Source of the DNA: Larix sibirica
Taxonomy: Eukaryota > Streptophyta > Pinopsida > Pinales > Pinaceae
Direction of reading: 5' to 3'
Assembly: GCA_004151065.3 (NCBI GenBank)
Contig: NWUY0300015541.1
Location: forward strand, 12,474 to 34,683
DNA length: 22,210 nt
Positions 10,342 through 20,131 of the stretch are shown piece after piece. The notes beneath the pieces are model-generated. The model did not search any database. It saw nothing but the letters and a program-made list of their open reading frames with translations, and was not told the DNA's origin. The stretch's first letter is position 1. Every line of letters starts with the position of its first letter. The position numbers and the translations under genes were made by a program.

Positions 10342-10419
10342 CTCTCATATGAAGTTCGTTCTTGTTATCTTCAAGCTGCTGCAATCCAACTTCACGTATG
10401 AGAGAACTTGTTGTAGATC
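10342..10419 (-). other. Exon-like segment with splice signals on both sides
   Basis: Read on the minus strand, TTTGTGTAG precedes the segment (AG at 10421-10420) and GAG|GTAAGT follows it (GTAAGT at 10341-10336, a strong donor). The enclosed 78 bases (26 codons) are open in one frame and give a hydrophilic peptide containing REVGLQQLEDNKNELHMR. The pyrimidine tract before the acceptor is weak. The protein is not recognised. It could be an exon of a host gene, possibly one captured by a transposable element, or chance. Confidence 0.3.
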
Positions 10420-10730
10420 CTACACAAACATGTAGCAAGTAGATTGAACTAGAAACAATATAAATGATCTAAACAAATGGCCAAGGAGATTTGTTATACA
10501 TGACAATAACAATCAAGTATGGGAAGGAGATGCATCATTCTATTAAATACAATCGAAAGAAATACAACCGTGAACCTTGGCGTTGTAGTCTCCTCCTGGT
10601 AGATTCCTCCTATTCCAACATGTCACCCTAGTCTCGAAAGAAAGCACATCAAGAGTCTAAAGCTCTGGGATAATTTCTCCAACAATTCCTTGCAATCAAT
10701 TCCTCCTCCCCCTTAAACCCATGCCCAAAG

Positions 10731-10744
10731 GTCTCATTTATAGG
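10731..10744 (-). promoter_or_regulatory. TATA box of LTR-like promoter, minus strand
   Basis: CCTATAAATGAGAC on the minus strand, preceded by a GC-balanced region (about 10745-11170) and followed by a G/A-rich transcribed-type leader (about 10680-10720). This resembles the U3/R boundary of a plant LTR. Confidence 0.35.
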
Positions 10745-12559
10745 AAAATAAGGATAAGAGAAAGGTGAGAAGATTACGGAAAGTGGATGAGATATGATCC
10801 CAACAGTTGTGGAGCTCGAGCTAGATCCATAGGAATAGGAAGGAAAGGCTATCCAATGAGATTTCGCTCTAGAAGATTCTCGAAAATCTTATTGTTTTCC
10901 TATACAGAGATCGACACGCTTTGTAATGGAGAAACATGCGCCAATATGGGTCAACGTGGGTTGCTCTGAAGGCAAGTTGCGCCATCGATGTGTGTTGCCA
11001 GTGATGCACACTGCGTTGAGGGTGTTTCGGCGCTGCTTGCTAGTGCAACAAAGTGCGTCGAGGGAACAAAACAAGTCAAGTTGTAGGACAAGGAAATCAA
11101 GGACCACCCACCATGAAAGCTACTCCAGGGATTATGGCAACATGAAGTCACAAGGTTTGGTGTAGTTGACAAAATTTCCATGTAACATAAGTAGAACCTA
11201 GAAACTCCATGCTGTCAACGCCATCAAAGATACATGTAGAAATCTAGGTAGAAAATTCTGAACTCTTGAATGTTGAATGCACAATCCAAACTACTAAGGC
11301 AATGAGATTTGAATGAGCACCCATCAAAATAAATTGATCCTCAAGACTTGAGTTCTAACAACCGAGAAGACATCATATGTTGAGTGTCCCTATGGATGCC
11401 AATCCATCTCACCGGAATGCATGTGTAACTAGCAGCTGCAACCGCCGAGTCAATATAGGAATTAGTGCTATGTACAAGGCTCACTTCAAAGACGTTTGAT
11501 CTCGAGCGAACATGGTGAAATATAAAAAATCACCTAAGTAATCATTGCATACCACCCCCCACAATGTCGAACTGGGTGGAAAAGATGACAACAATGGATG
11601 CCACAGTTGATGGCGAAAGTATGGAGCAAAAGCTAGAGATGGCAAAAAGATGAAAAACAACTTATGCAATTATCCCTCCAAAGTGACGAGCTCCAAGACA
11701 TTGTGAAACAAGGAAATATAGGGAGAAGAACGCCTCTTACCCTACCCTCCTAAAACTATCTGCATGAATGGCACATAATTCACTACTCAAACATACAGAA
11801 TGAGAGATACCAAAATACCATTATGGACAACAATTCTGGATATAGGTTCCAACAAACAAGACCATTTTAGATACCCATTTACAAGTGAGGAATCAATGCA
11901 GGAATATATGCGCATTAAACTTATGGTGAGAAAAACAATCTCAACTAAGCAAATCAATGCAGCGTGCAGCCACTCCTCGGAAAGAGAAAACAAAACGCTC
12001 TTCTCAATGCCTCGAACAAAATGAGAAACGAAGACTACAGTAAAAAAAATAATCTCTTTACAATAAAAATCAGATCATGTCACTGAGGAGACAACGAGTT
12101 TGAAGGAGTCACACGCTAATTTGACTTGGCCTGGGCAGCTTCGTTTCCCCCCTCGTAGACAAAAAAAACAGTCAAGAAAACTCAACAACAAAAGCCGCTG
12201 GACCGCTCACGTGAAAGAGAGAGAAGGCAGTCCACCCGGGATTTCGAGCCGAAATGTGACACCAAACTGCGGATCTGCAAGAACCAGATGGGGGAAAAGT
12301 GCAGAAACGGATCAGATTTGGATTTTGGCTGTCCACTTGCTGCGCGACGAAAAGAGCAAAGGGCCTGACAGATTGGACAAGACGGGCCTCTCTAGATCCT
12401 TGACATGAATAAAAGAGCAAAAGGAGGCAAACGGATCTCAAAACAACGAGCCATCCCAGATATAAATGGCCAAAATCCCCCGTTATGCAACAACTGCCAC
12501 AATCTTCTTAATAGCCCATTACAAAAAAATATAGGTACACCTGCTCAAGAGCAGGGCAG

Positions 12560-12683
12560 GATCTGGTGATATCATGTTAAGATTCAGGAATATACTCTGA
12601 TATCATGTAAAGATTTGGTAAGATCTGGTGATATCATGTAAGGATTCAGAAATATACTCTGATATTATGTAAAGATTTAGAGA
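12560..12683. repeat. Fourfold 31-bp tandem repeat with TGATATCATG core
   Basis: Two 62-bp units (from 12560 and 12622) each consist of two related 31-bp halves. All four carry TGATATCATGT or a one-base variant followed by AAGATT-like sequence. On the minus strand the second and fourth halves read TGATATCAGAG-like or TAATATCAGAG-like, close to the plant primer-binding site TGGTATCAGAGC (initiator Met-tRNA). The array directly adjoins the LTR-like end at 12684-12800. Confidence 0.85.
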
Positions 12684-12800
12684 TCAACACTAACACTATC
12701 AAATATCAATCATAATAATAGAAAATAAACAATTTATTAATATGAATGAATAACTTAAAATATATAACCTCAATTTATAAAGAATCGAGGAAGCCAACAA
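12684..12800 (-). mobile_element. Minus-strand Ty1/copia-type LTR end
   Basis: On the minus strand: TATA box (TTTATAAATTG, about 12772-12783), AT-rich transcribed part, then an end at GTGTTGATCTC next to a primer-binding-site-like motif. The order TATA, R/U5, LTR end, PBS is that of a retrotransposon 5' LTR. It shares its layout and several words with 2250-2370 and 9501-9621. The right-hand (U3) boundary could not be placed and no coding part follows on the left. Confidence 0.5.
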
Positions 12801-13450
12801 ACAACTAAGATTAGTTAGACAGCTGAGAACATCTACCTAAGCTTTTAACTCATACATCAGATGTACTAGCTACATTGGAATTGCTGGGAAGGCTGGTGTG
12901 GATTTGGTATTTTGAAAATTCTGTAACTCACTTATATTTCTAATATACAGAAATATAAAGTATAGCATTTTTACAAGTGACAAAAAAGAAGCTTTTAACT
13001 CACACAAATTGATAACATTGTAAAATGCCAAATTAGATAAAATATCGCGCTTGTTAAAAGAGTGTACAACCTGGGATCCGGGTTAAATTGGTATCAAAAT
13101 CATATTTTAAGTGTATGAAATCTGTTTGCTATCTGCATAAAATTGCAACAAAGCCAAACACTATTGGTGGCTAAAAAGAAAAAATAGCAGAAAGAAGTGA
13201 ATCACAGTATCTGTGGTTAAGCGTTGTCTTTGGGAACCTGTTTTGGTGCAGCCTACAGGTGCTTATTTCCCTTTGTTCAAGTATTGAGTTCTTGTTTTTC
13301 TTTGTATTTTTAACTTACCTAGCTTTATAATCCATTTAACATTAGACTCAATATATTCAATAATACACACTCCAAGTTGTAAAACATCAAATGCTCTGTA
13401 GCAAGTACTTAGACATGAACCTTGTAAATCAAGGATCGTTCAACTTAAGG
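12801..13450. other. AT-rich spacer without recognised gene
   Basis: No protein similarity is seen on either strand. A good minus-strand splice donor (GCTAG|GTAAGT) lies near 13315, preceded by an open stretch and a TTGCTACAG acceptor-like site near 13402. The implied peptide is not recognised. Confidence 0.35.
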
Positions 13451-13459
13451 TTTTAATCA

Positions 13460-13501
13460 CCTGTGGTATTTAAGAAGAAAGCTTTTAGCTATGATGAAAG
13501 T
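13460..13501. repeat. Diverged match to the large duplication
   Basis: Resembles 2124-2163 (and 9375-9414): a shared GGTATTTAAG and an identical 18-mer ending in CTATGATGAAAGT (13484-13501 and 2146-2163). It is a short, older relative of part of the duplicated segment. Confidence 0.6.
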
Positions 13502-13596
13502 GTAGCCGTATCCTGTAGATGAACATAAAATGTATCTCTGATGGGAAAGGCAGAACTCAAAATCAAGTATGGGAAGGACGAGACTGAAGGTGAACA

Positions 13597-13686
13597 ATCA
13601 GACCGCTGGCCTCTTCGCTTGCTCATTGATTTGGACTGTAAATCAGTCCGCTGGCCTCTTCGCTTGCTCATTGATTTGGAGCTTGA
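13597..13686. repeat. 45-bp tandem repeat, two units
   Basis: Units 13597-13641 and 13642-13686 are almost identical over their first ~39 bases (core CCGCTGGCCTCTTCGCTTGC). The 60-codon minus-strand frame with a repeated MSKRRGQR peptide comes from this repeat and is probably not a gene. Confidence 0.9.
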
Positions 13687-14776
13687 AAGTCAAATGCATG
13701 GCTGAGACGAGGACGATGAGCTTAAGAGTTTTTACACTCTAGTGCTCACTAGCAGCGTTAATGCTTACTGTTTGAACTGAATGGTTTACGTTCGTGGTCA
13801 TTGGAGATTGGTAAAATGGTTTATAGCGCCCAGAGCGCGTGAGTTGAGGGCAAGGTTTGTTGCTCAAGATTTAAAATATTTATAAGGTAGAGTTTAAGAT
13901 TTAAAACATTTACAAGGTATATATATAGTTGAAGTTTCTATTAGTTTCTAAATAGCTAACCAAAATTAAAAAAGAAAAAACATTTATATATATATATGAA
14001 TGATGTGATGAATCTAACGCTTGATAGATCTTTTTTAAAATGCAATGGAGCAAACACAGCAAACATGAATAGAGATTTTGCAAATCAAGCAGCGTAGTAG
14101 AGGACATATAATCATCACCGAGCTCTAAATTATAAAGGATAATTTATGTTTAAATAAACTGTATACAAGATATCTATACATGCCGTCATTAATGCTATTA
14201 CTATTAAGGTACATGGATACCATTGGGCTGTAAACTGCGAGACTCGTAGAATTTTATCATGTTAATCTCAAATGATAAAGCAGAAGTAACTACTTTTATC
14301 GATTCTACATAGTAATGGAGTAATATTTTGTATTCACGGCTCCAAAACCATTGGGATAAAACAGATCTATTCAAATTTTCAAAAGATTGAAGCACATTGC
14401 ATCCATTCAATTTAACAGTAGCTTGCACATTCCTGATTTTGAGTTCTGTAAATGGGCCGTACGTTACTCAGCCACCCCGTCACAAGAAAATACAAATGAA
14501 GTAAGTGCTACAGTTTGAGCACAGTTAGCTCGTTCAATGGAAAACTGCAAAGATATATCGGTTAAATTTTGACCAAAACTAAACTTAAATGTGCCATTTT
14601 CAAAAATATAAGCTATCCTCATTGAACTAGCGAGGAAATACGGCTCGACAATGCTGCCTCAAGACCGCTATTATTCTCAGAAATTCGGAATACAGAGAGT
14701 GGCAGTATCTATTGTGCTTGACAGTATAAGAGCCATGAATATGTATTCTAAGGAATAAGGGCTTGAAGAGAATTAC
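13687..14776. other. AT-rich sequence downstream of the host exon, probable intron
   Basis: It lies on the 3' side of the minus-strand zinc-finger exon. No second exon with the expected Trp-x-His...Cys half of the zinc finger was found here, nor by eye further left to 7252. Apart from the 24-bp direct repeat and the TA run, nothing is recognised. Confidence 0.4.
13866..13919. repeat. 24-bp direct repeat
   Basis: AAGATTTAAAATATTTATAAGGTA at 13866-13889 recurs with two changes at 13896-13919, 30 bases apart. A short TA run follows near 13984-13997. Confidence 0.75.
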
Positions 14777-14926
14777 AGTCATTAAGCCATCGAACATTGG
14801 TGCAGCGAACGTCCTGCCGATTCTGAGCACCTCTTTTTCGATGGGTTTTTTGCAGGTCGTGCAGGTCGCTAGTCTTGAAGCCTTGGGCGCGTAGTCGACA
14901 GTCCATCGCTTTGGAGGATTCGCCAT
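14777..14926 (-). CDS. First exon of a PARP-type zinc-finger protein
   Basis: Fifty codons from an ATG at 14926-14924 to a splice donor (ACT|GTAATT, GT at 14776-14775), intron phase 0. The peptide begins MANPPKRWTVDYAPKASRLA and continues with CTTCKKPIEKEVLRIG and PMFDGLMT. The Trp-x-Val-x-Tyr-Ala start, the CxxC pair (Cys22, Cys25), the Lys-x-x-Leu-Arg block and the FDG motif (45-47) are in the order of the PARP-type zinc finger, which binds DNA breaks in the nucleus. The closing His and Cys are missing because the exon ends there, so they should lie on exon 2. The exon is GC-richer than its flanks and has no stop. Plant carriers of this domain are PARP1-type poly(ADP-ribose) polymerase and the DNA 3'-phosphatase ZDP; the MANPPK..W start favours PARP1-like, but this is inference. 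Reading past the GT gives an AT-rich tail without homology. It could also be an isolated gene fragment, since no other exon is in view. Confidence 0.7.
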
Positions 14927-14929
14927 CAA

Positions 14930-15578
14930 ATGGAATGGGTGTTAGGCGAAGCTTAGCGCACTAGTATTGCACAGACAAATAATAAGAAGAGAAATAACTC
15001 TTGCTACCTTACCATCTCATTATATCACATAGCATTGAAGAAATTTTGAAGATCTACGTCACCTCCCATGCAAGTGGTGGGATGTAGGCCGTACATCTAA
15101 TGTAAAATAGAAAGTAGGTTTCGAAGCCACATGGCAATTCTCGGAGACCCTTTTGATTCGGGAGTAGTTTCAATGCGGCTTTCAATTATTAATACAAATT
15201 TAGAACTTTATATAATTATGATTTTACATATCCATACGAATATATGTTTTATTAAAATATTTAAAAATAATAATTTTATTTTCTTCTTGAGTAATAATTT
15301 ATAATTCTTTTAAATTTTTTTATAAGAGTTTATCGAGAGGTTTTTAAACTTATTATATATGAGCTAGCTTTTAATTTAGTCTCTTGAGATGCAAACCTTT
15401 TTTATGGTCAATCTCTTGGATAGGTTTGCACCTTGAGAGATTTAATCCCTCTCGTGGCATGGTAGATCTCGAGTTTAGATAGATCTAGGTTGGTTGCAGT
15501 CCAAAGTGATGACATAAAAATTTTAGATGATTATGATTATGTATATGAAGTATGTAAAGAGAAATTCAATAGTTAAAT
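14930..15578 (-). promoter_or_regulatory. Upstream region of the zinc-finger exon
   Basis: The stretch from the ATG back to the LINE insertion should hold the 5' leader and promoter of the minus-strand gene. A weak TATA-like GATATAATG lies near 15017-15025 on the minus strand. From about 15190 it becomes very AT-rich. No coding frame of note is present. Its role is inferred from position only. Confidence 0.35.
15381..15439. other. Inverted repeat, 18-bp arms
   Basis: Arms 15381-15398 (CTCTTGAGATGCAAACCT) and 15422-15439 (AGGTTTGCACCTTGAGAG) pair with three mismatches around a 23-base loop. It lies between the zinc-finger exon and the LINE. Confidence 0.7.
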
Positions 15579-15595
15579 GAAGAATAAGATGAATG
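15579..15595. repeat. Target-site duplication, left copy
   Basis: GAAGAATAAGATGAATG, 17 bases, identical to 20324-20340. It marks the 5' junction of the LINE insertion. Confidence 0.95.
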
Positions 15596-15596
15596 T

Positions 15597-15890
15597 TCAA
15601 TAAATCTAACCCCTGAACTGGACATGGTCCCCATTCTTGTTTTCGGAGGTCAGGTTTCGGTGTTGGATAAGGGCGCGGGTCCTCCTCTGGGTGCTATCAA
15701 TGGCTCAAATGTCATATTCGTAGGAAACAGTCGCGGAAAAAAAATCAACGATGCATGTCGTGATGGGGTTTTGGAGATGAAGTGGGTCAATCCAAAAATT
15801 CCTCAAGTCTCGGGTCTGTCTAGGGATTTGAATCCATGTCAATCATCTGGGTCACTTAGAGCAGGTAATGGACCCTCCAATGTTCCTTGA
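15597..15890 (+). pseudogene. LINE ORF1, C-terminal remnant
   Basis: Open from the insertion junction to a TGA at 15888-15890 (an ATG lies inside at 15624). The peptide (VPILVFGGQVSVLDKGAGPP..., ending GPSNVP) is of low complexity and lacks the zinc knuckle and RNA-binding parts expected further upstream in a plant LINE ORF1. Its identity rests on position directly before ORF2 and inside the same insertion. The stop shares its last base with the ORF2 ATG. Confidence 0.65.
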
Positions 15891-16560
15891 TGATCATTTC
15901 CTCCTTCAACGTGAGGGGGCTCGGAAGCCTGCCCAAAAAGGATGCCATTAGACATTTTCTAGACTCTGTCAAGCCTTTAGTTTTTTTCCTTCAGGAGACA
16001 ATGCATTCAGGGGAGGATGTTGTTTCCTTTTTTTTGAGTATTCGACCACGATGGAGATGGTGTGCTATTGATTCGCACGGCATGTCTGGGGGGCTCCTGG
16101 TGGCATGGGACACTTCTCTGGCTGATTTGGTGCCCTACTATGTTTGTGTAGGTATAGTTTTGATTGGAAAGCTAAGAGGGTTCGGCCAGGAAGTGTGCAT
16201 CTTAAATCTATATGGTCCCTATCGGGATCGTCAGCCTTTCTGGGAACGGGTTTTTGCTAATCAGATAATGGAGAAGCGTAATCTTATTATATGTGGTGAT
16301 TTAAAATTCACACTATCTACTTGTGAAGTTTGGGGATCGGGGCACCAGGAGGATCCTTTGGTGGGCTTTATGAAGGACAGTCTTGAGGCTGTTGATATGG
16401 TTGATGTGGTGCCTAGTCATTTGGTTCCAACCTAGAACAATGGGATATCTGGTGTAAGTGGATTGGCGAAGAGACTAGATCGATTTCTCATAAAAATGGG
16501 ATGTTAAATGGATGTGACCGATATCGGTCTTAGGGTGTGGCTACTGGGGTATCTGATCTC
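15890..16560 (+). pseudogene. LINE ORF2: apurinic-type endonuclease domain
   Basis: Begins ATG at 15890 (MIISSFNVRGLGSLPKK). Endonuclease/exonuclease/phosphatase motifs occur in order: FNVRG (Asn), LQET (Glu), SGGLLVAWD, LNLYGPY (Tyr), ICGDL, then RLDRFL and GVSDL. This domain nicks the target DNA to start insertion. The frame stops at 16433 (TAG) and again near 16510 (TAA), and shifts by one base between about 16510 and 16549. Two catalytic places are changed: GDLK where GDFN is usual, and SDL where SDH is usual. Inactive. Confidence 0.9.
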
Positions 16561-18480
16561 AAAGTTATTTATCTAGAATTTCAGTTACAGGGTAGAAGAT
16601 CGGTATGTCCCTTCAAGTTTAATAGCACCTGGCTGGAGGAAAAGAGCTTCTATGATTTGATTGTTGGAAAATGGCAGTCTCTGTAGGATGACCGAAATTT
16701 ATCCCACCTTTTTAATCTCAACAACAAGTTGGATTCTATCAGGGTAGAGATCAAGCGGTGGGAACGACATAAGAAATTGGAAGATGAAAAGGAACTCAGA
16801 GAGATTGAGGATATGATCGCGGGCTTGGATTCGGAGGTGGGGAGTTTGTCTTTTGATGAGGAGTCTTGTTCTGAAACTTTAAACCTTTTTAAGTGAAATG
16901 AGGCTTTATTGGAGCAAAAAGAGAGTACTTGGCACTTAAAGAATCGAGCTCTTTGGTTGGCAAAGGGTGACTGCAATACAAAAAAATTTCAGAACTTTGC
17001 TAATATGCACCGTAACAAGAAATCCATATGGGATATAAAAGGGGAGGACAGCATTTACAGAGATGAGCAGGGTTTCATTCAGGAATCAACTAAGGTGTGG
17101 GAAGCCTACAAGCAATCTCATGTCAATAATCTTGTTGAACAGTAAAAAATTATCAAGCTCTTTCCAAGTTTCTTTAATATGGAGGAGGGTTTGAGGGTTG
17201 ATATGACTGTTACCATGGAGGAAGTAAAGACTGTTCTTAGCTCTTTTGTCAAGGAAAAAATTCTAGGCCCTGACGGCTGGACGATTGAATTTTTTCTGCA
17301 TTTCTTCGATATCATGGGTGAGGATATCTTGAGGGCTGTGGAGGAATCCAGGAGCAAAGCTATTGTGCCAAAAAAGATGAATGCTACTTATATAGCTTTG
17401 ATTCTGAAGTCGCATAGACCAGATGGGTTCTCGGATTACCGACCTATCTCCTTGTGTAACACTTTGTACAAACTAGTGTAAAAAATTATTGTCTGCCGCA
17501 TTAAACCTGTTCTGGCTAAGTTCATTACAATGGAACAATTTGGTTTTTTGTTCAATCGGCAGATCCTGGATGCTGTGGGAGTTTCCCAGGAATGCTTTCA
17601 TTCTGTGAGGATCAAGAATCTTAGTGCTTTTATTCTCAAGTTGGATTTGGTGAAATCCTACGATCGTATGGATGGGTCCTAGATTCGACTCATTCTTTTA
17701 CAGATAGAGTTACCTCTTAGTATGGTTCAGTGGATTATGGCGTGCATTTATTCTACCATGTTCGGGGTTCTGATCAACAGCGAGCCTATTGATATGTTTT
17801 CCTGCAGTCGGGGAATCCGCCAGGGGTGCCCTTTATCTCCTCTTCTCTTCATTTTGGTGATTGATGGGTTCAATGGGTTGATACAGGAAGCCAAGGTTGG
17901 GCATCACATTAAAGGGGTAAGAGTCTCTAGAGCTTTGTTGATTATGCACTTGTTATTCGTTGATGATGTAATAATATTTGGGGATTCTTCTATTAGTGAA
18001 TGGTTAATTTATAAGGACATTTTTTATATCTTCTGTATGGCATTTGGAATAACCATAAGTCTGGGAAAATCATCCTTCTTATTTAACAGGGTTGAAGAGC
18101 TAGTTATCAATGACATGAAGGAGAAGTTCCCCTATACCTTCTCTGATATTGACCTCAGAATAAAATACTTGGGGTATTTTCTGAAACCTAATTGTTATGG
18201 ATCTACGGATTGGGGGTGGCTGTTGCAGAGAATTGACCAAAGGATAAGCTGTTGGGCTGCTCGCTGGCTTTCTATCGGTGGGAGGCTCATTTTGGCTTAG
18301 CCTGTGCCGCAAGGTATTCCAATTTATTGGTTTGGTTTGAGAAGAATCCCTTCCTCGATTCTCAATGGTGTGCGTAGCAGACTCTTCTGCTTCATTTGGT
18401 TTGGAAAACCTATGATTAGGAAGTGGCACTTAAGTTCTTGGAAAGGTATGTGTTGGCATAAAGCTTGAGGGGGATGGGGG
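16561..18480 (+). pseudogene. LINE ORF2: linker and reverse transcriptase domain
   Basis: After the FKFNSTWLEE segment (about 16615) comes a Lys/Glu-rich linker with stops at 16684, 16894 and 17143. The reverse transcriptase follows: GPDGWTIEFF (about 17266), ALILKSHRPDGFSDYRPISLCNTLYKLV (to 17478, then TAA), KLDLVKSYDRM (motif A, about 17638-17670), a TAG near 17680, GIRQGCPLSPLLF (motif B, about 17812), LFVDDVIIFG (motif C, about 17953) and LGKSSFLF. The catalytic Asp pair is intact as FVDD. Downstream LNGVRSRLFCFIWFGKP lies in the thumb/linker region, after a TAG at 18298. All of this stays in one frame from about 16549 to 18470, so decay here is mainly by substitution. Confidence 0.92.
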
Positions 18481-19380
18481 CTTAGGAACTGGAATGGTTC
18501 AATGTGGTGATGCTAACGAAAAGTCTTTGGAGGGCTCTAATGGATGATGGCCTGTGGAGCAGGGTTATTCGTGTTAAGAACCTGAAAATTTACAATACTA
18601 CTCATTGGTTACATAATTATCGATCATGCTCCTCTCGGGCCTCTACGACTTGGGTCAGTATTAGCAATACCTTCTCTTATGTTGCACCATGGATCAAGTG
18701 GAAGATTGGGAAAGGTTCTGATTTTTTCGTCGGGGTGGATCCATTCCTCGGGGATGATGGAGCTTACAGGATTCATGATAATCTTATCAATGAGATATAT
18801 GCTAGGAAGATGGTGGTTCTTTCTCAGTTTTTAAGAACCGTAGTGACATCCCCCATGAATGTTGGCTTTCAGCGGTTGAACTAAACCTCCTGCCACAATG
18901 GCATTCTGAGTGGGAGACATATGTTTCCAGGCTTTCTTATGCAAGGATAAATCTCAACAACGAATGATATGCTGGTTTGGGATGGCCCTGGTTCCATGGG
19001 AAATTTGATGGTGGTGAATGTTTATAATATGTTGGCTTCGTTTGGTTCGAATCCCCCAATCACGCATTGGTGGCACACTAGGATTTGGCAGTGGAAAATC
19101 CCATTAAAGAACAAGTGTTTCTTATGGATTTGTTTCCAGAACAAAATCCTTACTTGGGAAAACATTCAGAAACGGGGATTTAGTGGCCTAGGTATGCGCA
19201 CTATGTGCAAAGCAGCGGATGAGGATTCTCATCATATTTTCTTCTAGTGTTGTTATGTGAGAGAGGTTTGGCAAGTTGTTCGAGGATGGTTACATTTTCC
19301 TGAATTTTGGTTAGGGCCTGATCCGGTTGATTGTATTCGTAATTGGTTTGGGAAAAATGGGAGCAATAGCTCTCTTCCTT
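18481..19380 (+). pseudogene. LINE ORF2: C-terminal linker and zinc-binding region
   Basis: The frame shifts by one base near 18486 (GGWGLR continues as ELEWFNVV). The part 18504-18884 is open with KSLWRALMDDGLWSRVIRVK and WIKWKIGKGSDFFVGVDPFLGD, typical of plant LINEs. Two further frameshifts fall around 18886 and 18965. The reverse-transcriptase zinc-binding region follows: THWWHTRIWQWKIPLKNKCFLWICFQNKILTWENIQKRGF, then MRTMCKAADEDSHHIFF, a TAG at 19245 and CCYVREVW. Cys and His ligands remain visible in part. Confidence 0.88.
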
Positions 19381-19497
19381 TTTTTTTTTATTGTCGGTGT
19401 CTAGAAAGATCGAAACTATGGGATCTTTGAAGACTCTCTACCACCGGTTCAAACCACAACTAAAAGAATTCTCTATCTCTGGGATGGTCATCCGGAA

Positions 19498-20064
19498 GTG
19501 CAGGGAAAAGAAAAGGTACGACGGGTCACTCATCCGTTGTTGGAGGAGGGTTGCATTTATGGCTTCTTCGATGGTGCATCTCAACGAGGGGTTTGTGGAG
19601 CAAGGATCTTGTTCTACATTCGCAGAAAGCACAACATTAAGATACAGGTCGTTCTTGGAGATGGCATTGGATTAAAGGATGAGTTGCTGGCGCTGAGGTG
19701 TTTATTGTGGTTTGCGCGCAGGAGGGGTTTTCTATCTCTCAAAATTTTTGGTGACCCTCAAGTGGTAGTCAATTGGTTCAACGAAAAACATATGATCAAT
19801 GCGATCCTCTTGGAGCCATGGATGGAGGAAGTGAGAAGTATTAGTGCTTCTTTTGACTCGATATGTTTCCAGCACATCTACTGGGAAGCGAATATGGAAG
19901 CCGATCAACTTTCTAAACTGGCGATGGGCCCGATGGATGGAATTCTGCATTTTAGTGAATCTCTTGACGAGGCAGTAGTGGATCATGGGAACATCTTAAC
20001 TTTTTCAAGGTTGTTATGGGTTTCTTTGATATGGTTTTTTCCTGATGCATATTTTTCTTACTAA
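19498..20064 (+). pseudogene. LINE ORF2: C-terminal RNase H domain
   Basis: An open frame of about 188 codons, in a different frame from the preceding zinc-binding part. It carries the RNase H series: FFDGAS (first Asp, about 19561-19578), GLKDELLALRCLLWFA (Glu, about 19674), LKIFGDPQVVVNWF (second Asp, about 19750) and WEANMEADQLSKLAM (last Asp, about 19900). All four acidic positions are kept. An RNase H domain after the zinc-binding region is known from plant L1 elements and removes RNA from the RNA-DNA hybrid. It is the best-preserved domain of this copy, but as part of a broken ORF2 it has no ATG start of its own. Confidence 0.9.
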
Positions 20065-20131
20065 TAGATGATCTACTGCCAGTTTTGTAGCGCTCTGGTT
20101 TGATTATGATTTCGTTATGCCATTTGATAGT

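Larger units (their letters stand above)
10040..12540. other. Unique non-coding stretch with LTR-like parts
   Basis: No retroelement protein is visible. A minus-strand TATA box (10731-10744) and the sequence to its left look like an LTR promoter and transcribed region. A 78-bp exon-like segment lies at 10342-10419. The stretch 12100-12480 is GC-richer, with open frames on both strands that have no recognisable domain. A plus-strand TATA-like ATATAAATGG lies near 12460. The rest shows nothing I can name. Confidence 0.4.

Noticed and set aside
12100-12441. 102-codon plus-strand and 89-codon minus-strand frames as genes
   Set aside because: They overlap on opposite strands in a GC-richer patch and neither has a recognisable motif.
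13489-13671. Small basic protein with repeated MSKRRGQR
   Set aside because: The peptide repeat is simply the translation of the 45-bp DNA tandem repeat.
14204-14428. 74-codon minus-strand frame as exon 2 of the zinc-finger gene
   Set aside because: It contains WFW and HYY but not the His/Cys pair in zinc-finger spacing, and no convincing acceptor precedes it.
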